The position numbers and the translations under genes are program-made. A DNA stretch of 64,000 nt, from positions 1-64,000 of the forward strand of contig NZ_CBTJ020000001.1 of NCBI RefSeq assembly GCF_001051235.1, given 5' to 3'. The notes beneath the pieces are model-generated. The model saw only the letters and a program-made list of their open reading frames with translations, was not told where the DNA came from and did not search any database. Position 1 is the stretch's first letter. Every line of letters starts with the position of its first letter. This DNA comes from Candidatus Competibacter denitrificans Run_A_D11 (GTDB lineage: Bacteria; Pseudomonadota; Gammaproteobacteria; Competibacterales; Competibacteraceae). Shown piece after piece: positions 1 through 9,300 of the stretch.

Positions 1-126
<126 letters not shown>

Positions 127-138
127 TCAGCAAAAATT

Positions 139-2238
139 TCAGGATGCTTTCTTGACCACTGCTTCGGCGATGGTAGCAGGGGCTTCGTTGTATTTTGCAA
201 ATTCCATGGAATAGGTCGCGCGGCCCTGAGTGGCCGAACGCAGATCGGTGGCATAGCCGAACATTTCCGCGAGCGGCACTTCGGCGCGGATGACCTTGCC
301 CGATGGCGAATCGTCCATACCCTGCAAGATGCCACGCCGACGATTCAGATCACCCATGACATCGCCCATGTAGTCTTCGGGAGTGACGACTTCCACTTTC
401 ATGATGGGTTCCAACAGGATCGCGCCCGCCTTGTGAGCACCTTCCTTAAAGCCGATTGATCCCGCGATCTTGAAGGCCATTTCACTGGAATCGACCTCAT
501 GGTAAGAGCCGTCGAAGATCGTGACCTTGACATCCACCACGGGATAGCCCGCCAGCACACCCTTTTCCATCTGTTCCTGCACGCCTTTGTCAACGGCTGG
601 AACGTATTCTCTGGGAACCACGCCACCGACGATGGCATTGACGAACTCGTACCCTGCCCCCGGCTCGCGCGGCTCAAGTTTCAGCCAGACATGACCATAC
701 TGACCGCGACCGCCGGACTGGCGCACGAATTTACCTTCTTGTTCCACTGCCTTGCGGATCGTTTCACGATAGGCAACACGCGGCTTGCCGACATTAGCAT
801 CGACTTTGAACTCACGCTTGAGCCGATCTACGATGATTTCCAGATGCAACTCGCCCATGCCAGAAATGATAGTCTGGCCTGATTCCTGATCGGTATGCAC
901 TCGGAAAGAGGGATCTTCTTGCGCCAATTTGCTCAGGGCAACGCCCATTCTTTCCTGGTCGGCCTTGGTCTTGGGTTCCACCGCCACAGAGATCACCGGC
1001 TCAGGGAATTCCATCCGCTCCAAGGTGATGATCTTATCGGGATCGCACAGGGTATCACCGGTGGTGACATCTTTCAGCCCAACGCAAGCAGCGATATCGC
1101 CCGCACGAATTTCCTTGATTTCCTCACGGCTGTTGGCGTGCATCTGTACCAGCCGACCGATGCGCTCGCGCCGGCTCTTGACCGGGTTATAAACGGAATC
1201 GCCGGAATTGACCACGCCGGAATAGCAGCGGATGAAGGTCAGGGTACCGACGAAGGGATCGGTTGCGATCTTGAATGCCAGTGCGGCAAACGGCGAATTA
1301 TCACTCGCTGGGCGCTCGCCTTCGCTCTCGGCGGCATCATCCAGCACCCCTGTAACCGGCGGCTTGTCGATAGGTGAAGGCAAATAGCGGATCACCGCAT
1401 CCAGCATCGCCTGCACGCCCTTATTCTTGAACGCGGAGCCGCACAACGCCGGCACAATCTCACCTTTGAGGGTGCGGGCGCGAATCCCGGCGTAAATCTC
1501 TTCCTCGGTCAGGGTGTGACCTTCGAGATATTTATCCATTAACTCGTCGGAGGCTTCAGCGGCAGCTTCGACCATCTTCTCGCGCCATGCTTCGCAATCG
1601 GCACGCAAATTGGCGGGAATCTCGACATATTCGAACTTCATGCCGAGGCTTTCCTCGTCCCAATTGACGCCTTGCATCTTCACCAGATCGACCAAGCCCC
1701 TGAACTGGTCTTCAGCCCCGATAGGAAGCTGGATCGGCACCGGCTTGGCGCCCAAACGGCTTTCAATCTGGCCGACCACACGCAGAAAATCAGCTCCGGC
1801 ACGATCCATCTTATTGATGAACGCCAGACGTGGCACACCGTATTTATTGGCTTGCCGCCAAACGGTTTCCGATTGTGGTTCCACACCGCCGACTGCGCAA
1901 AATACCGCGCACGCGCCATCCAATACCCGCAATGAACGCTCGACTTCAATGGTGAAATCGACGTGGCCAGGGGTATCGATAATGTTGACGCGATGCTCGT
2001 CAAACTGGCCCGCCATGCCGTCCCAAAAGCAGGTCGTCGCCGCAGAGGTAATGGTGATGCCGCGCTCTTGCTCCTGCACCATCCAATCCATCGTGGCTGC
2101 GCCATCATGCACTTCGCCCAGCTTGTGGGAGACGCCCGTATAGAACAGGATGCGCTCGCTCACTGTGGTCTTGCCGGCATCAATGTGAGCCATGATACCG
2201 AGGTTTCGGTAGCGCTCGATGGGGGTTTTACGGGCCAC
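139..2238 (-). CDS. fusA: Elongation factor G
   Basis: A 699-residue translational GTPase that drives ribosome translocation and, with the recycling factor, subunit splitting. Visible G-domain motifs are AHIDAGKTT (P-loop, about residue 16), DTPGHVDF (G3) and NKMDR (G4), followed by the domain II-V sequence usual for bacterial EF-G. Length is typical (E. coli about 704). It sits 26 bases downstream of rpsG and 39 bases upstream of tuf, so it is co-transcribed in the str operon. The sequence is intact and shows nothing unusual. The start used gives the family N-terminus [20 protein letters not shown]. Confidence 0.98.
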   Translation of the reverse strand: MARKTPIERYRNLGIMAHIDAGKTTVSERILFYTGVSHKLGEVHDGAATMDWMVQEQERGITITSAATTCFWDGMAGQFDEHRVNIIDTPGHVDFTIEVERSLRVLDGACAVFCAVGGVEPQSETVWRQANKYGVPRLAFINKMDRAGADFLRVVGQIESRLGAKPVPIQLPIGAEDQFRGLVDLVKMQGVNWDEESLGMKFEYVEIPANLRADCEAWREKMVEAAAEASDELMDKYLEGHTLTEEEIYAGIRARTLKGEIVPALCGSAFKNKGVQAMLDAVIRYLPSPIDKPPVTGVLDDAAESEGERPASDNSPFAALAFKIATDPFVGTLTFIRCYSGVVNSGDSVYNPVKSRRERIGRLVQMHANSREEIKEIRAGDIAACVGLKDVTTGDTLCDPDKIITLERMEFPEPVISVAVEPKTKADQERMGVALSKLAQEDPSFRVHTDQESGQTIISGMGELHLEIIVDRLKREFKVDANVGKPRVAYRETIRKAVEQEGKFVRQSGGRGQYGHVWLKLEPREPGAGYEFVNAIVGGVVPREYVPAVDKGVQEQMEKGVLAGYPVVDVKVTIFDGSYHEVDSSEMAFKIAGSIGFKEGAHKAGAILLEPIMKVEVVTPEDYMGDVMGDLNRRRGILQGMDDSPSGKVIRAEVPLAEMFGYATDLRSATQGRATYSMEFAKYNEAPATIAEAVVKKAS

Positions 2239-2264
2239 GACTCTTTATTCCTTACGAACCAAAC

Positions 2265-2735
2265 TTACCAGCGATAATGGGCGAAAGCCTTATTGGCTTC
2301 CGCCATGCGATGCACGTCCTCGCGCTTCTTGACGGCGGCGCCGCGACTGTCCGCGGCATCCAGCAACTCACCGGCCAGACGCCGGGCCATGGATTTTTCG
2401 CCACGCTTACGGGAAGCGTCGATCAGCCAGCGCATCGCCAGGGTGTTACGGCGAATCGAGCGGACTTCGATAGGCACCTGATAAGTCGCGCCACCGACCC
2501 GGCGAGATTTCACCTCGACGACCGGCCGCACATTATCGAGCGCCTGCTCCAGCGTCTCCATGGGGTTTTCCTTGCCCTTCTCGGCCATGACATCCAGCGC
2601 ACCGTAGACGATACTTTCAGCCACGGATTTCTTGCCGCGCTCCATGACCATATTGACGAACTTGGCCAGCATTTCGCTCCCGTGCTTGGGATCGGGGAGG
2701 ATGATGCGCTTGGGGACTTCTCTTCTTCTGGGCAT
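2265..2735 (-). CDS. rpsG: 30S ribosomal protein S7
   Basis: A 156-residue small-subunit protein that nucleates assembly of the 16S rRNA 3' major domain and lies near the E site. In E. coli it also represses its own operon by binding the rpsL-rpsG spacer; whether that happens here cannot be seen directly. The N-terminus [20 protein letters not shown] and the segment [13 protein letters not shown] are diagnostic. It lies 39 bases after rpsL and 26 bases before fusA. Length equals the short form of the family. Confidence 0.98.
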   Translation of the reverse strand: MPRRREVPKRIILPDPKHGSEMLAKFVNMVMERGKKSVAESIVYGALDVMAEKGKENPMETLEQALDNVRPVVEVKSRRVGGATYQVPIEVRSIRRNTLAMRWLIDASRKRGEKSMARRLAGELLDAADSRGAAVKKREDVHRMAEANKAFAHYRW

Positions 2736-2774
2736 AACCGTCTCGATCTGCTACTAACGCGAATAAGGCGATAT

Positions 2775-3149
2775 TTAGGATTTGGGCCGCTTGGCGCCAT
2801 ACTTGGAGCGGGCCTGACGCCGCTTGACGATACCGGAGGTATCCAAGCTACCGCGCACAATGTGGTAACGCACACCAGGTAGATCCTTGACGCGGCCGCC
2901 ACGAATCAGCACTACCGAGTGCTCTTGCAGATTGTGGCCTTCACCGCCGATGTAGCTGGTCACTTCCTGGCCGTTGGTCAGGCGGACACGCGCGACCTTG
3001 CGCAGCGCCGAGTTGGGCTTCTTCGGCGTCGTGGTGTAGACGCGGGTACACACACCGCGCTTCTGCGGACAGCTTTCCAGCGCCGGCACGTTGCTTTTGG
3101 CTTTTTTGCTGGAACGCGGCTTGCGCACCAACTGATTGATTGTGGCCAT
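2775..3149 (-). CDS. rpsL: 30S ribosomal protein S12
   Basis: A 124-residue decoding-centre protein. The motif [13 protein letters not shown] (residues 39-51) and the segment [17 protein letters not shown] (residues 84-100) are present. Lys43 and Lys88, the positions that mutate to streptomycin resistance or dependence in E. coli, are both wild type, so nothing here predicts rpsL-based resistance. It is the first gene of the str operon. A promoter lies about 85-115 bases upstream of its ATG. The preceding gene on this strand is a glucan synthase rather than rpoC, which is the more common neighbour. Confidence 0.98.
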   Translation of the reverse strand: MATINQLVRKPRSSKKAKSNVPALESCPQKRGVCTRVYTTTPKKPNSALRKVARVRLTNGQEVTSYIGGEGHNLQEHSVVLIRGGRVKDLPGVRYHIVRGSLDTSGIVKRRQARSKYGAKRPKS

Positions 3150-3234
3150 TGGCCCCTACTCCAATACGCTTTGAAATTCGGTGAACCCGGCAGCGGGCGG
3201 GCGCTGTCAAAAATCCGGGCTGCAAAGACGCGGA

Positions 3235-3263
3235 ACTATAGGGAGGTAAGACACTGAAGTCAA
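3235..3263 (-). promoter_or_regulatory. Sigma70-type promoter of the str operon
   Basis: Read on the minus strand this is TTGACT (3263-3258), a 17-base spacer, then TATAGT (3240-3235). Both hexamers match five of six consensus bases at the optimal spacing. It points towards rpsL, whose ATG is about 86 bases downstream of the -10 box. This leaves an untranslated leader of roughly 80 bases. No other convincing promoter is visible between the glucan synthase stop and rpsL. Confidence 0.8.
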
Positions 3264-3345
3264 GCGTGGTTCTGCAATATCAGGGTAACCACGCTATGTA
3301 AGCAGTATGATAGACAAATGATCGTACGAACAAAATAACTCTGCG

Positions 3346-6300
3346 CTAATCCAACGCAACCCTCTCCGAAATCTCGACCTCCACCGCGTGTTCCCGACCG
3401 TCATCCAGCAAGCGGATCACCGGTTCAGGCTGTGCTACCCCGTCCACGGTCACCTGCATTCCGCCCTCGCCGGTGGCGCTTTGCGCGACCGTGATCGCGT
3501 AGCCCGTCTGCCGATAGCGGTAATGCACTTTGAATCCCGACCAGTCCGCGGGCAGGCAGGGCGCGAGATGCAACACATCCACGTCTAGCCGCAAGCCCAG
3601 CAACGATTCCACGATCAGCCGATACAGCCAGCCCGCTGATCCGGTATACCAGCTCCAGCCGCCCCGGCCGATATGCGGCGCTACCCCATACACATCGGCC
3701 GCCACCACATAAGGCTCGACCTTGTAGGTTTTCACGGCTTCGGGCGTCAGGGCATGGTGGATCGGATTGATCAGACCTAACAGCTCCCAAGCACGCTGGT
3801 GGTCACCCAGCGCGGCGAAGGCCATCGTCGCCCATACCGCGCTGTGGGTGTATTGACCGCCGTTCTCCCGCACGCCGGGCACGTAACCCTTGATATAGCC
3901 GGGATTCAACTCCGAGCTGTCGAACGGTGGATCGAGCAATTGAATCAGCCCTTTATCCCGCCGCACCAGCCGCGCGTCCAGCGAGTCCATAGCCAGGCGA
4001 GCGCGAGCACCATCGCTGGCGCCGGAGAGCACCGCCCAGCTTTGCGAGATCGAATCGATTTGACATTCGACGTTGCTGGCGGAACCCAGCGGCGTCCCGT
4101 CATCGAAATAGGCGCGGCGATACCATGCCCCATCCCACCCCTGTTCCTGAATCGCTTGGCGCAGACGATCCGCGTGCTCACGGCACTGTTCGACGAAGGG
4201 TCGATCACCGTACAAGGCGGCGACTTCGCTAAAGCGCAACAGCACGTCGTACAGGAAAAAGCCCAGCCAGATGCTTTCGCCTTTGCCGTGGATGCCGACC
4301 AGATTCATGCCGTCGTTCCAGTCGCCCGCGCCCATCAGCGGCAACCCGCGTGGACTGAGCAAGGCCAGACCGCGCAAGATAGCGCGTGTACAGTGCTGGT
4401 ACAGACTCGCGGTTTCCTGGGATTGCTGGGGCAGGTCGTAATAGGAATCCTCCCCGACCGGCACCGGACGACCCTCCAGAAAGGCGACTGGCTCATCCAA
4501 TACCTCGCAATCACCGGTCGTCAGCACGTAACGGGCTGTGGCCAGCGGCAGCCACAGATAATCGTCGGAACAGCGGGTGCGCACGCCCCGGTTCGACGGG
4601 GGATGCCACCAATGCTGCACGTCACCTTCCCCAAACTGATGCGCCGCGCACAGCAGTAATTGCTCGCGCAACAGCGTCGGCTGGGTATGAACCAGCGCCA
4701 TCACATCCTGCAACTGATCGCGGAAACCGAACGCGCCGCCGGACTGATAGTATCCGCTGCGCGCCCACAGCCGACAGGCCAGAATTTGGTAGACCAGCCA
4801 GCCGTTGGTCAATACGTCAAGCGACGGGTCGGGGGTTTCCACCCGCACCGCGCCGAGGGTATGACGCCAGTAAGTCCGCACGGCGTCCAGGGCAGAATGG
4901 GCGGCCGCCACGCCGCGATAACGATGCACCAGCGTCCGGGCGTCCTCCGCACCATGCCGACCAGCCACCCCAAGCCTGAACACGATTTCGCGTTCCTCGC
5001 CAGGGTCGAGATCGACCACCACCTGGATGGCGGCGCAGGGGTCGAGGGCAGAGCCGACCCGGCCGGATAGTCGCGCCCAGCCCAGTGCGGCTGGCTGGTC
5101 AGGCCGACCGTTACGACCGAAAAATTCTACCCGGTCACCACTGACGGTTCGCGTCGGGTCGTCTACATCGAAAAACGCAATCCGATCCGCAAATTCGCTG
5201 TTGTAGGGATTACGTGCGAACAGCGCACCGCTGTCGGCATCGATTTCAGTGATGACATAGGGGATCGACTTGGGCCGCAGGTCGCCGAGCACCCACTCGA
5301 TATAGCCGGTCGCCGATAGCCGACGCGGTTCAGTCGAGATGTTATGCACCTTCAGCGCCCAGAATTTGATCGGCGCGTCGATGGCCACATACATCCACAA
5401 TTCCGAACGGATGCCGCCTTCCGTATGCTCGAAGACGCTGTAACCGAAGCCGTGCCGACTGGTGTAAGGCCCGACACCGCGCCGGGGCAGTGGCGTGGGT
5501 GACCAGTAATGACCGCTTTCTTGATCGCGCAAATAAAATGCCTCGCCGCTGGCGTCGGTCACCGGGTCATTGCGCCAAGGGGTGAGGCGAAACATGTGGG
5601 CGTTTTCGCTCCAGGTGTACGCTCCGCCGCTTTCCGAGACCACCGTACCGAATTGCCGGTTCGCCAGCACGTTGGCCCACGGTGCGGGCGTCACGTTCTC
5701 TGGCGTAGTGGTGATGACATATTCCTGACCATCTGGGGAGAAACCACCTAATCCGTTGCGGAACGCCAACTCGCGGCGTGGCGTCTCAATGGGTGTTTCG
5801 GCCTGATGGATACGGGTCGGATGAAGCACGGGCGGGTGTTTATAGGGGAGCACGCGCTGATTGATTTGCTCGGCTAGCGTGCCCCGGCCGTCGCTGAGAA
5901 TGGCGCGAGCCACCGTCTGGAACAGGATGCGATCCTCGTGCGAGATTTGCTCGGCGGCACGTACAAAAATGCCGCCGGGTCGGTCGATCATATGCGCCTC
6001 ATCACCGGCGGTAATCAGGCCCACGATTTGCTCCTGAAGCGATTGCCGGTAGCCCACGCGATCCTCGTTCCAGATCACCAGATCCACGGTCAGACCCTTC
6101 AAACGCCAGTAGGCGTGCGCCCGCACCAACTGGCGCACCAGTTCGATGTGGGTCGCATCCCCAATCTGCAACAACACAATCGGCACATCACCGGAAATCC
6201 CATAGGCCCACAGTGCGGATTGGCCGCGCCGGTTCTGACTGATGACGCCCGCCTCAGCGCGTAACGAAGCGTTGGCGTATAGCACGGAACTGGCCAGATG

Positions 6301-9300
6301 GGCGTACAGTCGAGCCTCGGCCTGGGTGGCGTCGAGCTGACGCAGCACCACCTGCGCATGGGTCCAGGCCAGTTCAAACACCCGATCCGCCAGCCGCTGA
6401 TCCTGATATTTGCCGATCAGATTCCAGGCCAGCTCGCGGGTGTCGCACGCCCCACACACCAAATCCACCGTCGCGGTTTGATCGGGATCGAGCGTGATCC
6501 GATAGCGGATGGCGGCGATGGGATCGAGCACCGAGCCAGCGCTGCCGGAGAGCGCCTCCGGTTCCAGTAAGGCTTGCGGTTCGGCCACGGTGCGGCCGCG
6601 CCCGATAAACTGCATTCGGTCGGTTTCATACGACACGCTCGCTACCGTCTCGCCGCGCACCACCATCAGGGAAAACAGCCACGGCGGCTGCTCCTCGCGG
6701 GAACGGGGTCGGCGCGTGCACAGAATCGCCGGATGCGGGTGCAGGATTTCGGTCTGCGCAAACAGATTGCTAAAAGCCGGATGCAGCGCATCGGCGGCCG
6801 ATGTGGCTAGCACTAACTCGGAATAGCTGGTGATCTCAATGACCCGACGGGTGCGGGATCGATTGCCAAGACGAATCCGCCGCAGTTCGATATCGTCTTC
6901 TGGCGACACCGCAATTTCGGTGTAGGACTCAATGCCATGATCGCGGCGGCGGAATTCGGCGCGGCCCTCGGTAAAAATCGCTTCGTAGCTGTCGGGTTGC
7001 TTGAGGGTCGGCTGAAAAGCGGTGGACCAAAATTCGCCGCTGTCCAGATCGCGCAGGTAACAGAAGGTGCCCCAATGGTCGCGGGTGGTGTCTTCCCGCC
7101 AGCGAGTGAGGGCTAACTCCTTCCAGCGGCTGTAACCGCCGCCTGCATTGGTCACCATCACATGGTAACGGCCGTTGGATAACAACTGCACTTCGGGGAA
7201 TGGGGTGTTGGGTGTAGTAAACACCCGCACTGAATCCTCCGGGCCACCCGCGATAAGCCGACTGTCGGTCAATTCGCCGGTGGTGCGGGTGTGGAACGCG
7301 ATGGTTTTAGGAAGGCGCTCCTGCAACAGCAGCGCGGTCGCCTGAAATTGCGGCGTCGCAGCAAAGCGTTTTTGCATCGGCCGATCCAGTAACAGATAGG
7401 CGAGCGCCAAAAAGCTCATGCCTTGATGGTGGGCCATATATGACCGCACCACGGCGTGATGTTGGCCGCGCGGTAACCGGGACGGCGTGTAATCGATGGC
7501 CTCGTAGAAGCCGTATGGGCCGGTAAAACCGGCGGCGGCCAAGTGCTGTAAATTGGCGCAGGCGGCTTCAGGATCGACCATCAGCGCCAGCGCGCTGGCA
7601 TAAGGGGCAACCACCAGGTCACTGGCTAACCCGCGCTTCAAGCCCAAACCCGGTACGCCAAAAGCGTGATATTGGTAGTTGAGTTGGGCATCCACCGCGT
7701 TGTAGCCGGATTCCGAAATCCCCCAGGGCACACCGCGCTGCCGACCGTACTCGATTTGGCGGGCCACCACGCCCCGATAAGTCTGATCGAGCAAGGTGTG
7801 GTCATCGGTGGGCATCACCAGCAGCGGCATCAGGTACTCGAACATCGAGCCGCTCCAGGAAATCAGCGTCGGTTCGCCCGCTTCGACGCTCAACAGCCGC
7901 CCCAGGGCAAACCAACTTTCTTGGGGCAACTGGCCTTGTGCAATGGCTGTGAAAACACCCAACCGAACTTCCGACGCCAGCAGGTCGTAGTAGCTGACAT
8001 CCCGCCGTCGGTCGCTGTAGTTGTAGCCAATCGCCAGCAGGTGCTGCGCTGGATCGTACAAAAAATCGTAATCCATTTGCGCCATTTCGCCGGCGTGTAG
8101 CGCCAACTGCTCGATAGCGGCAAGGCGCTCGCAGGCATGGCGGCGGGCGATCTGAAAGGCTGGCCCTGTCTCAATCAGCCACTTGCGCGCCGCTGACGCC
8201 ACCGCTGGCGATAATCCGGGCCGCTGCTCCAACAGCGCCGCCGATTCCGCGTCCAGTTGGGCCAGTTGCCGCAAGGTCGGCAGAGCGCCGCTTACCAGGA
8301 ACCCCGTCAACCCGCTGTCCGGCGGAGGCGGCAGCGTGAGCCACGGCGCGAGAAACAGCAGTTCATCCAACGCGCTCCGACATTGCTGGGCCAGGGCTTG
8401 CGCCCATTCCCACGCTGTTTTGTCGGCATTCTTCTCTACCTCGCCAGCGCCTTGTTCAGCGGCGGCGGTGAGCTGTTGGAGAAGCTGGTGCACGGCAACC
8501 AGTGTGCCGGGGCGCTCTGAAGCAGCCCGTTCCAAAGCTTGCTGGAATTGCTTGAGGGGCAGCGGCAACTTTTGTTTCAGTGCCTCCGCCAGCATCCCGA
8601 AGGTGTCTTGCAAGCCATCAACCCAGCGGACTCCGATAATGGGGTCGTCCGATAGCGCACGCAATCCAGACTGCAAAATCAGCAAGTGACCGGCCAGGTT
8701 GCCGCTGTCCACCGCTGAGATGTAGATCGGGTACAGCGGCTTGAGCGATTGGGTGTCGTACCAGTTGTAGAAATGGCCGCGATACTGCTCCAGGCCCGCC
8801 ATCGTGCGCAGCGTGCAAGCGGTTCGCTCGGCCAGTTGCCCGGCGGTGAGGTAGCCGAAATCGTAGGCCGATAAATTCGCCAGCAACGACAGCCCGATGT
8901 TGGTGGGCGAGGTGCGATGGGCGACGGCAGGCGGCTGTTCCTGATAGTTATCCGGCGGCAGCCAGTAGTCCTGCGGCCCGACGAAGGTTTCAAAAAACCG
9001 CCAGATTTTGCGCGCGTTCGCTCGCAGGAACCGCCGTTGCTCGTCGCTTAGCCGTGCTTCACGGCGCTGCAAGGGACGGCTCAACCACCAGGCGATGCCC
9101 GGTGCCAGCAACCACAACAGCAGAACCGGCCCGGCTGCGACCAGCGCCACCGGATTGAGTAGCGCCAGACCCGCCGTCGTCAGCGCCGCCAGCGTCGGTG
9201 CGCTGACCATCGTCCGATAGAACTCCGCAAGATCGCTCCGCTTCTGGTGTGTTGCATCAGTCGAGGGTGTCCATTCCAACAAGCCCCGACCGCTGGACGC

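Noticed and set aside
3799..4659. Long open frames antisense to the glucan synthase and other GC-rich genes
   Set aside because: They are mirror-frame by-products of high-GC coding sequence with no family features or ribosome-binding sites.
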